NCBI GenBank assembly: GCA_964058805.1
Contig: CAXKVV010000090.1
Coordinates: 1-26,274 of the forward strand
Reading direction: 5' to 3'
Source: Schoenoplectus triqueter
Taxonomy: Eukaryota > Streptophyta > Magnoliopsida > Poales > Cyperaceae
DNA length: 26,274 nt
The notes beneath the pieces are model-generated. The model was not told the DNA's origin and made no database searches. It was given only the letters and a program-made list of their open reading frames with translations. Position numbers and translations under genes: made by a program. How positions within the stretch are numbered: the stretch's first letter is position 1; each line of letters begins with the position of its first letter. Below, piece after piece: positions 1 to 10,579 of this stretch.

Positions 1-635
1 GCACTAATCAACTACTAATGATACCTGTGAACCTAAGCTCAGTAATCATACAAGTGGGCCCTACTAGTCAGAGCTGTGAGAATGTGGTGTATGTGTAATT
101 GGCAAGTCAAGTCTACACAAAAAAAAATCAATTGAAATTTAAATATGAGACAAAGAGGTGCATGCACCTAGCGCCTTTGAATTACCTATCTGCACTCTTC
201 TTTTTCTCTGCTTTGGTTCACATGCGTCAGGCATAGGCATGCTTGAAGAAGCTCCCTCCCTCTTCTCTCTTCTTCTCTTCTTCTTCCCGATGACTGAAGT
301 TGTTGATGGTGCCATCAATGGAGATCAAGTAAAGGGTTGCACTTCAAGTCAATTGCTTCTAGCCTTGGTTGCATTATGCAAAGAAGAAGAATGATGCAAA
401 GTTAGAATTTGAAATAAGGCAGTGTAGAGAGGGATATGGCAGAAAGAAGCACCTCGAGTCAAAGAGTTGAACTTATAAATTGAAGCTTGAAACTTACAAT
501 TGATGGCTGGGAGAGCTTCTAGGATCTCAGGCGATGATGTTAGAGAAAGAATTGAGAAGAGTTGAATGCAGGAAGTGAGAGATGCACTAACTCACAGCTC
601 ACCCTAGGAACTAGCTGATCAAGCACTGTGCTAGA
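1..635. other. Flank left of the outer insertion, no recognised gene
   Basis: Low-copy-looking sequence without a convincing gene. Short open frames exist, but none resembles a family I know. Around 378-600 one frame reads like a charged, coiled-coil-type peptide (Lys/Glu/Leu/Arg rich), but TGA codons interrupt it three times in about 75 codons. That is roughly what random sequence of this composition would give, so I do not call a gene. A pyrimidine-rich stretch lies at 257-290. Confidence 0.4.
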
Positions 636-640
636 GCTAT
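636..640. repeat. Left target-site duplication of outer element (GCTAT)
   Basis: GCTAT directly precedes the TG terminus at 641 and recurs at 11393-11397 directly after the CA terminus at 11392. A 5-bp direct duplication is the usual footprint of LTR-retrotransposon integrase. I chose both ends by eye, so the match is supportive rather than conclusive. Confidence 0.55.
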
Positions 641-1300
641 TGTTAAACCGTGAAAATTAAATTAAGAAATAATGATAATCAAGATAATAAATAAATTAAT
701 TTAAGATAAATTAGTAAATAACAATATAAATATATATATGTAATAAGAATAACAATAAATTCAATTTTTAAATTAAAATAAATAATAAATCAAATATTGA
801 TTAGTTAATTAACTAGCTAAGAAAAACTCAATTTTTATAACTAAGAAATATAAACGGACTGATCATTTAAATTCGAAAACTAATCAGATATGCAATTGTC
901 CATTTGACGCTGGTCAATTGGACATATTACTTCTATTAATTTAAAATTTGAGAATCAAATACCAAAACCCAAAGATCAAACTAAAACCATTATTAAAATA
1001 TAATAACTAAAAACTTAATTGATGAAATTTAGTTAAAATATCTGATCAAATAAAAAGACATAAATAATACAATGAGAACAAATTAAATACTGAGGACAAC
1101 CGATGTAGAATAAATAATCCCTTAAAATATTTTAAATTAAAGATTCTAATTTATTAAATAAATATAATCAGAATATTTCTAAACGAACTCTGAATTTAAC
1201 CCTGTTTTGATTTAACAGAGAAATAAATGATTTATAATAATAAAATATTCAATTTCCTAAATTTAATAATCAGGATTGAGTAGAAATCCAATTTGTCACA
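641..1300. other. AT-rich left part of outer element, no gene
   Basis: A strongly AT-rich noncoding stretch dominated by short A and T runs. I see no open frame, no inverted terminal repeat and no tandem unit longer than a few bases. Confidence 0.5.
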
Positions 1301-1344
1301 CCAATGACCACAAAACAGTTGCCGTAGAGAATCCCATACTGTAA

Positions 1345-2851
1345 AAAAAATCTCTCTCTCCCATTTATCACCCCACCGACCCATCCCATCTACTTTACTC
1401 CTTTACTCTCTCTCCTCTTTCTCTCTCTTTCCACCCGATGACTCAAATGTCTCTTTGTCACTCTTTATCTCTCTCGCTCGCTCCCGATGAACTCGTTCCC
1501 CCTTGTCGCTCTTCTCTCATGTCGCCATTAAGGCGATGCCGTCCTTCCCCCCTCCCTCACTCCACTCATTCGCTCTCACCCGCCCTTGACTTTCTCCTCT
1601 CATGGGGTCCCACCAACCCTAGATCGAGTCGCCAGCCCTGACTCAACCCTCTTTTCCGTCACTTCTCGTGACTGTGCGCTGCCCGTTCCTCTATAAGACC
1701 CCGACTCCCTTCCTTCTCTCCTGCTGTTTGCTTGTTGTCTCATGTGTTGAGAAATAGTTCCATTTTTATTTTACTAGTGAGAACAGATTTTTTTTATTTC
1801 CTTTCCTTGTGAATATGTGCCATGTTTTGAGGAGGAGGGAGAAGTCGGAGCTCTTAAGGAGGGGAGGCTCGACTTTGACAATCCCTGACACACATTTCTC
1901 ACTTGCTGCCTTGTGCCCTATTGCCCTCCGCTTCCATCTTGGCTCTTGTTCTGGTAAATCCTAGAACCCTATGTTCTTCTTTTGCTATTTTCGCCCTGTC
2001 AGTTGTGTGTTCTGTTTGATGGGCTTTAATTGCATGTGTGTGCTTGAATTCTTGTTATGGCTTACTTTATGGTCAATTTTGATATTGAATGCACCTTGGT
2101 ACACTAGTACTGTCTCAATACTGGTGAGGCGAGGCTTGAACATATGTCCGCTTGTGCCTATCCCTCTCTCCCTCTCTGACAAGCTATACTGGTTTTGTGG
2201 TTTCTGGATTACTAGTACTGTTACTGGTACCTTTCGGATTTTGGTAATTTGATGGTTGTGTGGGTTGAGTTGGGTTGTTGTTGTCATGATGTTTGGTTCT
2301 GGTAAATTGTTGATTGTGGTTGCTTGGTTGATTCTGGCTGAGGTTATGCTATCCTGTTTGTTTATCTTACTGGTATGCCATGTTGGTAAATTTTGTCCCT
2401 GGGTACACTGGTACCGAAAGGTGCCAATGAAGTGAGGACTGCTTGCTTGTTGTTGCCTTCTTGCTGATACAAAACTGAGGTTAGGGTAATTTTGGTGGTG
2501 GGTTGAATGTGGATCTGTATACTGCTATGGTCTGGTTGGCCCTATGGATTGTTGAATGTTGCCTCTGTCTGATCTCTTTGCTAGTATGTGCTTGTATGCT
2601 ATCTTGCCCCCTTTGTGCCCTATTGTCTGGCCTGTTCTGGTAATTTCGATTTTTCTTTCTTTGCTGGTTGTATGATGTCTTGATTTCTGGTGCCTGGGAT
2701 CTGTAGTCTGTACCTTGGATTGCTTACCTTGTCCCTGGTTTGTGTGATGACCCTGGGTCATGTTTGCCCGATCTGTGTTGTATGCTGACTTGATTTGTCG
2801 CCTTGATGAGATTATTCCTGTAATTAGAATTTGATGTGGCTTAGATAACAT
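1345..2851 (+). other. Pyrimidine-rich then T/G-rich block with TATA-like site
   Basis: A CT-rich tract (about 1345-1440, CTCTCT runs) leads to a TATA-like CTATAAG near 1691. About 1.1 kb of markedly T- and G-rich, A- and C-poor sequence with many CTGGT and TTGGT words follows. No long open frame is supported. The order resembles a promoter plus transcribed noncoding leader inside an LTR, which is inference from composition only. Confidence 0.3.
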
Positions 2852-4190
2852 AATGGGTTGAGATTTGAATAAAATGAATTATGGGATGGGCCAAAATAGA
2901 ATCACTAAAGGTAAAAGAAATCACGGACCGAGCAATGATTAGGAAGTAAGGGAACCTTTAGGAAGTTGGCCCAACTTGTAATAATCAGGATTTAAGAAAA
3001 TAAGATTCATTGGGCCAAGAATCAAATTGATAAATAATTTTAAATGTTTGGATTAGTATTAAATTAATAAAGGCCCAATGATTAAAAGTCTTAAGAAAAT
3101 TTAAAGTGATTAAATTAAAAATATGACTAATTAATTGGAAGCTGCCCCGAAAGGTCAGGCGGTATCCATGGATAATAACATAAACTTTAATAATCGGAAA
3201 ATGATTATATTCCCTGACTGCCCCCGTTTCGGGTTGCCAGTGCACAGACACAATTGGCTCGGTAGTCAGCGTATGATCCCGTTCATTAAAACACCAACAC
3301 ATTAATAATATAATAACTTTTTCTTTAAATTTGTTTTATTTTATATTTTCATTTATTTTATTTTATTTTATTTATTTATTTTCTTTTATTTTATTTCTTT
3401 TTATTTTATTTTTATTTTTAAAACTATTTTCTCTAACTTATAAAAACCTAATAATAAACTACATAATTTAAAGACATAGTAAAAAATAATAATTAGAATG
3501 TAATTGATATATATTAGAATATATATTAATCAATTTTTCTATTTCTAAAATAAACGAAAGGGTATTAAAATATAATATTATATATATAATATATATATTA
3601 ATTAATTTGTCTATTTTTATTTTAATCATAACTGTAGTTTTATTTTAGTCTTTTTTTAGTTCATTTTATAGGATTTTTAATTGTAGTACTTATCACGTTG
3701 TATTGAGACTTGTATATGTAATCGAAGTAAAATTAATAAAATGAATTATGATTTTTATAATTATCTCGATGGGCGTATATTGATTTGTTTCTGACATCTA
3801 TCATTACAGAATTTAATTGTCAATAACGTAATCTTATACTAAATGAGAAACACGACAAATATAATGAACAAGTAAAACAAATGGTAGTTATGATCGGAAC
3901 TTGAATTAATCAAAAAAAGGGGATTCATTTCTAAACCCTAACGAAATTAAATGACTAAAATCTACAAACCCGAGCAAAATATAATAAACGTATAAAAATA
4001 TGATTAAAGGGACATACATGGCATTATGAATAAAAACACGCTAGTTAGATTTGTCCGACATCGCATATATGCAGCAGAAATGCTGCCAAATTTTCGAGAA
4101 AAGACGATGAAAACCGAGCGAGCGTTAAGTAAATTATCAAGCTAAATTAATTGTTAACTTCAAAATAAATCAAGTTAAACTAATAAATAT
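2852..4190. other. AT-rich noncoding part of outer element
   Basis: AT-rich sequence without a gene. It contains a T-rich low-complexity tract (about 3336-3421, TTTTA-type units) and AT palindromes near 3570-3605. Confidence 0.45.
3336..3421. repeat. Low-complexity TTTTA/TTTA tract
   Basis: About 85 bp built almost only from TTTTA and TTTA units, with rare C interruptions. It reads as an imperfect microsatellite inside the outer element. Confidence 0.7.
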
Positions 4191-4204
4191 CTAATTCTAA
4201 ATTA

Positions 4205-4340
4205 AATTAGGTGATATAGTCGACTCAGATCCACTCGTGGGGTACGAGGTCACTCCTGACCCGACGTACGCGGACGCCGACCTCGAGGTCGGTGTTCTAC
4301 CTTCGGAGTAGAGCGACTTCGCGATCCTCACTAGCACTCC
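4205..4340. other. GC-rich islet with perfect 16-bp palindrome
   Basis: A short GC-rich, CpG-rich patch set in AT-rich sequence. It holds the perfect palindrome CCGACCTCGAGGTCGG at 4277-4292, and CCTAGG occurs twice just downstream (about 4338-4357). A minus-strand open frame covers it, but I see no family signature. It may be a regulatory core of the outer element. Confidence 0.4.
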
Positions 4341-5116
4341 TAGGTACGATTTCCTAGGATTTAATTTCCTTTCTTCAGAATTAGGAACCCAAACAGAAAA
4401 TAAAATGTTTTTAAAATAAATCTGAATTACGGTGTTTTCTGACAAAAAATAATTAGAGACTTAAATCTGACCTGTCGTATGCATCTGGTAAATTGACCAG
4501 CATATTCGAGGCATACCCGCATTAGAATGTCATAGCATGTCATATTGCACGTAGATAGGATATGAGTAAGATTCGGGAAATAGTCCCGAGTTAGGATTAG
4601 ATAAAATTAAATAATTCAAGTTGTAGATTATAATTATTAGGAAAATATTATTACTATCACTAATTATTAATTAAGTCAGGTAGTTAATCATGCATTAAAT
4701 GCATGGGAGTGCTGAGAGGCGGACCGGATAATTCTCAGTCTGAGTTGCCTTGCATAACCAGACCATTGTGATTACGTACGGTGACCCATAGGCTCGTGGG
4801 ACCCACCGGTATGTATATGTACTGCGCATCTTTGTCTGCCAGGTTATCCACCGATCCCGTCATTTGGCGGGTTCGGCTGTGTCAGAGTGTTTTCTTTGAT
4901 CAATATTATATTTATATTATTCTTGATATGATTACATTTCTAATCCCAATTTGAGCGATTAGGATACCATGTCCTTCAGTGTTTAGTGTGGGCGGCCTTA
5001 TCCGAGACTGAAATCTATTTCGTTATACTATATTATTATATTTATCCGGCTTATTTAGGATCCTAGTATTGTCCGAAAGGCTTTCTCCTTTGGCCCCTAG
5101 TTGGTACAGAGAAAGT

Positions 5117-5243
5117 CGGGATGCGGTCCGCTGACCTTAGTGGGTACAGTGTAGGCTCCCATTTGTTTATATTTCATTTTGATACTTTTACGGGATGCGG
5201 TCCTCTGACACTTGGTTGGTACAGTGTAGGCTCTCATTTGTTT
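5117..5243. repeat. Two-copy 74-bp-spaced direct repeat
   Basis: A unit of about 52 bp starting CGGGATGCGGTCC and ending CATTTGTTT occurs at 5117-5168 and 5191-5243 with few differences. Part of the unit (TTGGTACAG) also occurs just upstream at 5101. Confidence 0.75.
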
Positions 5244-5457
5244 CCGATTTGTTAATTCACGGGTAGTTATCTCCTTTTTACGATATGACAACTAAAGACA
5301 TATTATATTCATTTGCTTCTATTTTGTAAGGTAAATTACCAGATTCAACAGACTAGAGTACGTGCTTTATAGTCGTTCACTCTCCTAGGACGTTATCGCC
5401 CCGGGAGCCCGAATTATCATTTGTGCGGCGTTATCGTGGTACAAACATAAAGTCCTA

Positions 5458-5534
5458 AGTTAGTAAGTTGGGCCCTGGTAGTGCCCGCTTAGGCAAGACC
5501 CGAGTTAGTAAGTTGGGCCCTGGTAGTGTCCGCT
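5458..5534. repeat. Two-copy 45-bp-spaced direct repeat
   Basis: AGTTAGTAAGTTGGGCCCTG with the following bases (32 bp in all) occurs at 5458-5489 and 5503-5534. The copies differ by one base. Confidence 0.8.
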
Positions 5535-6079
5535 CGGGATGAGTCTGGTAAATTTACAATCTCGGTATTTATTACGGGTGTTTAACTCTCATACCTTATA
5601 TTTTATATTATAGTATTATTTCCACAGAATTTCTATTTTGGGTTTCTTTACCATTTCATGTCATAACATGTCGGTCGAATGTGCATGATAATATTATTAT
5701 ATTTACCCATCAATATTATATTGCATTTCAAACATCAATATCGGTTTTGGGGTCCAGTCTAGGAAAGAAGATCAAATCTTAAGGCTAGATCTAAATTCAT
5801 ACTGAGTAATTTATAAAATTACTCACGTTTCCATGGTGATTGTGGGATCCAAGTATTTTAGGTTCGGGATTTTCTTGGAGCGAGTGCTAGGGACAGTCCT
5901 GCGCGATGACAATGATGCTTCGCTGCATTTGCATGTGAGACGGATAGTTGGATAGGATCCATCGGGTTTTTGAGTCTTATTTCTTTCTTTATGGTTTTTA
6001 TTTGAGAGGTTTGCTGCCTATTCCAATGGAGCTAACCCCGCCTATGCAGGCGTTGTATTCTCTTTGTTCATTCTGGACT

Positions 6080-6084
6080 GTATG
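6080..6084. repeat. Left target-site duplication of Ty3 element (GTATG)
   Basis: GTATG precedes the LTR start at 6085 and is repeated at 11244-11248 directly after the other LTR. This is a clean 5-bp duplication that fixes both element ends. Confidence 0.95.
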
Positions 6085-6746
6085 TGATAGCGTTCGAGCT
6101 ATGAATCGTCCAAGGACACGCACACGTTCAACTATAAAATCACAACTGGAGGATACTCTCAACTCACAGCAGGATAAAAGAGGAGATAAACTCAACTCAA
6201 GATAAACTTTTTCATAATAATTCAACAAGTGAGTTTACATTCAGAAATTAGGCTTTATATAGCCATACAACTCAACTCTAGAAACTTCCTACTAATTAAT
6301 AACTCCTTAACTATTTTTGCAAATATCAAAACACAATAAAAATAACATTAACTACTACTGTTAATTACAAAACATAATTAAAACATAGAAAGACTCAAAG
6401 ACAAGTTCCAAGAAACTAAATGCTGGCTGGCTCCTCAGTAACCACGCTCACTTGACACGAGGTTTTGACCAAGAAGACTCTGGAATCTGGAGAAACTCAA
6501 AACACAAAAAACATAGTCCATTTCATCATCTGATCACAGAAATTTGAATCACCCAAAGCCGAGTTATTATGAGAGAGTTATGCCCAAAATACTGGCCCAG
6601 TACGAATCTGTCCAGAAAGCTGCTGTTTCGTAAATTAATTGTAAATATGACTTGGGCCTGGTTCTTCAAACTGAGAACTGGTCCAGAACTTGCTTCCTTG
6701 ATCATGATTGTTCACCTGTAGACCTGCCATGACTTGATCGCCATCA
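6085..6746 (-). repeat. 3' LTR of Ty3 element (662 bp)
   Basis: Plus-strand boundaries are TGATAGCG...GCCATCA, nearly identical to 10582-11243. In element orientation it starts TGATGGCG and ends CGCTATCA. The first 112 bp encode the C-terminus of the pol frame. A TATA-type box (TATATAAA on the minus strand) lies at 6254-6261. Confidence 0.97.
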
Positions 6747-6755
6747 TTCTCCCCT
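6747..6755 (-). other. Polypurine tract
   Basis: AGGGGAGAA on the minus strand directly abuts the 3' LTR start, the position of the plus-strand DNA primer. It lies inside the open pol frame, where it encodes part of the QPGEND segment. Confidence 0.85.
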
Positions 6756-7611
6756 GGTTGAAAAGAACTCGCCCACGAGTTCAGCTCATTTTCGCCATGG
6801 TATGGAGAAAGATCCTTCACATTGAATGTGGATGAAACACCATAATCTCCGGGAAGCTCCACCTTGTAAGCATTTATGCGCTGCAAGATTTTAAACGGTC
6901 CATCACCACGGTGCTTGAGCTTTGCATTGCGCCCAGGTGGAAATCTCTCCTTGCTCAAATGCACCCACACAAGATCACCTTCTTTGAAAATCACAGCCCT
7001 TCGGTGCTTGTTAGCTTGTCTTTCATACTTCTGATTTTGCTTCTCAATCCTCTTGCTAACTTGTTCATGCAAGTCCTTGATTGCTTTAGCACGCTCATCT
7101 GCATCTCCACTATAGCTATGGCTGATTGGCAATGACACAAGATCAAGAGGAGTCTTTGGATTGCATCCATACACCACTTCAAAAGGGCTTTTACCTGTCG
7201 TCTTGTTGTTGGACCTGTTGTAAGCGAATTCAGCTTGAGGTAGAACAAGGTCCCATTGGCGTATGTTATCACCCACCAAGCTTCTCAACAGATTGCCCAA
7301 ACTCCGATTCACAATCTCAGTTTGGCCATCGGTTTGAGGATGATAGGCTGAACTAAACTGCAGCTTTGTACCCATCTTATGCCAAAGTGTTCTCCAAAAA
7401 TGCCCAACAAACTTCGGGTCTCTGTCAGATGTTATGGTATTTGGAATGCCATACAACTTCACTATCTCCTTGAAATAAAGATCAGCTATGTTAGTGGCAT
7501 CCATCGTTTTTGCACAAGGAACAAAGTGTGCCATTTTAGAGAACCGATCAACCACCACCATGATTGAATCTTTGCTGCGTTGAGTTCGAGGCAATCCCAT
7601 CACAAAGTCCA

Positions 7612-7628
7612 TGCTCAAGAGCTCGGAG
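7612..7628 (-). other. Junction of in-frame deletion between RNase H and integrase
   Basis: The RNase H segment ending KEFILYSE is followed at once by LLSMDFVMGLP of the integrase core. In related elements roughly 200 residues (RNase H end, linker, HHCC zinc domain, core start) lie between these landmarks. That length is from memory. The frame is kept. Confidence 0.85.
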
Positions 7629-9112
7629 TAGAGAATGAACTCCTTGGAAATGAGGTAGTGTCTCCAATGCCCAAGAACTCGGACAATTGCATAGAACTCC
7701 TTGTCATATGTAGTGTAGTTCTTACGTGAATCTGAAAACTTTTCACTAAAGAAGGCAATAGGTCGACCTTCTTGATTGAGAACCGCACCAATGCCAACAC
7801 CAGATGCATCACATTTAAGCTTAAAAATATTCTCAAAGTTGGGCAAAGTAAGAATTGGGGCTGCTGTCATCTTCTCCTTGATGAGTTGAAAGCTCTTTTC
7901 AGCTTCCTTTGTCCATTTGAATACTCCTCCTTTCAAGCACTCGGTGATTGGAGAGACAAGAGTGCTGAAATCTCGAATGAACCGGCGATAAAATGAGGCC
8001 AGTCCATGAAAACTCCTCACATCGTGAATGTTGGTTGGTATTGGCCATGAAACAATTGCATCCACCTTAGAAGGATCAACATGAATACCCTCAGCTGAAA
8101 CCACATAGCCTAGAAACACCAAGTTGCTGGTTAGAAACTCGCACTTCTTGAGGTTGATGTAGAGTTTCTGTTCAGCTAGCACTTCAAAGACTTGGCGAAG
8201 GTGTTCCAAATGCTCTTCTTTACCCGTGCTATACACGAGTATATCATCAAAATAGACCACCACAAATCTGCCAATAAAAGACTTAAACACCAAATTCATT
8301 ATTCTCATAAAAGTACTAGGAGCATTAGAGAGTCCGAATGGCATCACCAACCACTCAAACAATCCATCACGGGTCTTAAATGCCGTCTTCCATTCATCAC
8401 CAGGCCTCATACGAATCTGATGGTACCCACTTCTAAGATCAATCTTTGAAAACACACTAGCACCATGGAGCTGATCTAGCATGTCATCTAGACGAGGAAT
8501 AGGGAAGCGATACTTAATAGTAATCTTGTTGACCGCTCTACTATCCACACACATGCGAAAAGAACCATCTTTTTTTGGCACAAACAAGGCTGGAACTGCA
8601 CAAGGACTCATGCTTTGACGCACCAAATCCTTTCTCAACAACTCATCTACTTGCCGCTGTAACTCGGCATTTTCTGTTGGGTTCATTCGGTAGGCTGCTT
8701 TGTTTGGCAAAACTGCACCAGGAACAAAATCTATGCAGTGTTGCACACTCCTCATTGGAGGTAAACCTGCTGGAATTTCATCTGGAACAAGGTTCTGAAA
8801 TTGTTCAAGTAAAGGTACCACTGGTCCAGGTATTAGAGTACTTCTGTCACCCTTAACTTCTTTCACCACCAATGCAAAGGCTATTTGGGATTCTTCAAAA
8901 ATTTCAGTAAATTCAGATTTTGAGAGAATGAAATTGCTATCCTTGAGGGCTGGTTTAGATTTCATTTCCATTCTAGAAGGACCCAAAATAATCTTAGCAC
9001 CATTCAGCTCAAAAAAATAAGTATTTTTAAAACCGTCATGGTGTACCTTTCTATCAAACTGCCAAGGCCTCCCCAAAAGTAAATGACAAGCATCCATAGG
9101 AACTACATCACA

Positions 9113-10555
9113 TCATACCTCATCTCGGTACTTCTCACTAATAGAAAAATTAACCAAACAACGCTGGTCAACTTGCACACATTTACCCTTTTCCAACCAA
9201 GAGAGTTTGTACGGTTTTGGGTGCTTTTTAGTTTTAAGCGGCAACTTTTGTACCATAATTTCAGAAACAACATTCTCACAACTCCCGCTATCAATGATAA
9301 CATCGCATACCTTCCCATGAGAGGTGCATCGTGTATGGAAGATATTGTTACGGAGCCACACATCATCTTGAACGGGACTGGAATTCAACACACGCCTAAT
9401 CACCAACATCTCACCCGTATCTCCATAAATGACATCCTCCTCATCTACTGCCTCATCAAACACGGGTGGAGAATCAAAATCTGTTTGTTCCTCTTCTAGG
9501 GGTTCTTCAACAATGGTAAATACCCGCTGGTTTGGGCACTCGGACATGATGTGACCGTACCCTTTGCACCGATAGCATTGAACAGCTTTAGGGGCTGGCT
9601 TAGAGGGTCCTGCGGTTGCGGTTTTTGCTGAAAATTTGGCCACTGCACTTGATGTTGGTTTGGCTGATTGCGTACTGCTCCCATGACTTGTTGGATGGCC
9701 TCGATTGAGAACTCGGCTACCACCAAAACTCATTGTTTTTCTGACTTCTTTCTCCTTGAGTTGTTTTTCAACTTTTATGGCAAGTTTAAACACATCATGA
9801 TAAGAGATAAAGGGCTGTAAAGTTACCACATCATGAATCTCCTTGCGAAGGCCATGAAGATATCGTGCAATGGTTTGTTCTTCGGGCTCAACAATGCCAT
9901 ATTTCAACATGAGGTGATCAAGTTCTTCAGTGTAATCTGCCACAGTTTTATCACCTTGAACAAAGCCATGAAGTTGAAAAAAGGCTTCTTGCAAGTACCC
10001 TTCCGGCAGAAACTTCTTTCGTAACTCTTTCACCATCTTTTCCCATGTTCTGATTTTTTGCTTACCCTCACGGGCTCGCTTCATTTTCAACTGCTCCCAC
10101 CATATAGATGCATGCTTCTTTAATTTGATGGCAACAATCTTCACCTTTTCTTCCTCAGGGACATCTTGGTATTCAAAGACACGTTCAACCGTATTGAGCC
10201 AATCTATGAACTCATCGGGTTGTATGCGCCCCTCGTACACAGGAATATCCGCTTTTAGATCAAAAGCCCGTCGAAATTGCTGGTTCCTTCGGGTGTGATT
10301 TTGATGGAGAGCCTCTTCATCACTGGACACCAAGGTGTGGTTGTCGTGGAAGGGGTTGAACTCCGCATCATCGTCACCATAAGTTTCGCCATCTGAGCCA
10401 CGATAGGAATCATCGTGGTTGTTCCCAGCGGCCTCCACGCGCGCTAGACGCTCTTGGAGTTGTTGCACATGCTGCCTCAACTCGTTCAACTCAATATCTC
10501 GATCGGCTTGCTGGTTACCTTTAGGAGGATTGACACGAGCACTACGTCGCACCAT
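9113..10555 (-). CDS. Gag plus N-terminal protease, Ty3 polyprotein part 1
   Basis: 480 codons. A basic N-terminus leads to a short coiled-coil-like stretch (about 21-42), then an acidic linker. The Retrotrans_gag capsid region follows (about 97-265, including the IWWEQL and RYLHGL landmarks). A Ser/Thr/Lys-rich linker leads to a CCHC zinc knuckle with C327, C330, H335 and C340, which binds RNA. An aspartic protease start follows, with D422-S-G. The ATG lies 12 bases after the primer site. The frame ends in TGA at 9113-9115, inside protease. After that codon the same frame stays open into the pol segment at 9097, so this is one gag-pol frame broken by a single stop. Gag could still be made; Pol would need readthrough. 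Confidence 0.93.
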   Translation of the reverse strand: MVRRSARVNPPKGNQQADRDIELNELRQHVQQLQERLARVEAAGNNHDDSYRGSDGETYGDDDAEFNPFHDNHTLVSSDEEALHQNHTRRNQQFRRAFDLKADIPVYEGRIQPDEFIDWLNTVERVFEYQDVPEEEKVKIVAIKLKKHASIWWEQLKMKRAREGKQKIRTWEKMVKELRKKFLPEGYLQEAFFQLHGFVQGDKTVADYTEELDHLMLKYGIVEPEEQTIARYLHGLRKEIHDVVTLQPFISYHDVFKLAIKVEKQLKEKEVRKTMSFGGSRVLNRGHPTSHGSSTQSAKPTSSAVAKFSAKTATAGPSKPAPKAVQCYRCKGYGHIMSECPNQRVFTIVEEPLEEEQTDFDSPPVFDEAVDEEDVIYGDTGEMLVIRRVLNSSPVQDDVWLRNNIFHTRCTSHGKVCDVIIDSGSCENVVSEIMVQKLPLKTKKHPKPYKLSWLEKGKCVQVDQRCLVNFSISEKYRDEV

Positions 10556-10567
10556 CCTTCGCCTGCT

Positions 10568-10579
10568 GCTCTGATACCA
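10568..10579 (-). other. Primer-binding site for initiator Met tRNA
   Basis: The minus strand reads TGGTATCAGAGC, two bases inside the 5' LTR end. This is the standard plant primer site complementary to the 3' end of initiator-Met tRNA. The match stops after 12 bases. The gag start codon follows only 12 bases further on. Confidence 0.93.

Larger units (their letters stand above)
4450..6079. other. Noncoding right part of outer element before the nested insertion
   Basis: Mixed-composition sequence with short tandem duplications at 5117-5243 and 5458-5534 and no supported gene. It is interrupted after 6079 and resumes at 11249, ending at 11392. Confidence 0.5.
6635..9097 (-). pseudogene. Pol (RT, partial RNase H, integrase), Ty3 polyprotein part 2, defective
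   Basis: 820 codons counted from the first Met after the TGA; the real frame continues from gag. It begins with the protease end (LLLGRPW, 6-12). Reverse transcriptase follows (about 145-330) with VPKKDGS, the FGLSNAPSTF landmark and the active-site box YFDD at 282-285. RNase H starts at about 420 with D430 and E467. At about codon 492 the frame jumps from mid RNase H directly into the integrase core. Integrase keeps D497, D558 and E594 (35-residue D-E spacing). The C-terminal region has the GPF motif (733-735) and FNVKDLSPY. The tail runs through the polypurine tract and 112 bp into the LTR. The last part of RNase H and the HHCC integrase zinc domain are missing. Confidence 0.93.

Noticed and set aside
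158..394. 78-codon open frame on the plus strand
   Set aside because: No family signature, low-complexity Leu/Phe/Ser composition from a CT-rich stretch, no supporting promoter or splice context.
1438..1641. 67-codon open frame in the CT-rich block
   Set aside because: Ser/Leu/Pro bias follows directly from pyrimidine-rich DNA.
3545..3605. AT palindrome as a possible origin or terminator
   Set aside because: Simple alternating AT in an AT-rich repeat; no supporting elements.
4197..4445. 82-codon minus-strand frame over the GC islet
   Set aside because: Composition-driven; no homology recognised; lies inside the outer repeat.
641..6079. Prokaryotic features, CRISPR array or tRNA genes
   Set aside because: Searched by eye across the whole window; repeats have no spacer structure and no cloverleaf was found.
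9083..9499. 138-codon plus-strand frame
   Set aside because: Antisense shadow of the gag-protease frame of the Ty3 element.
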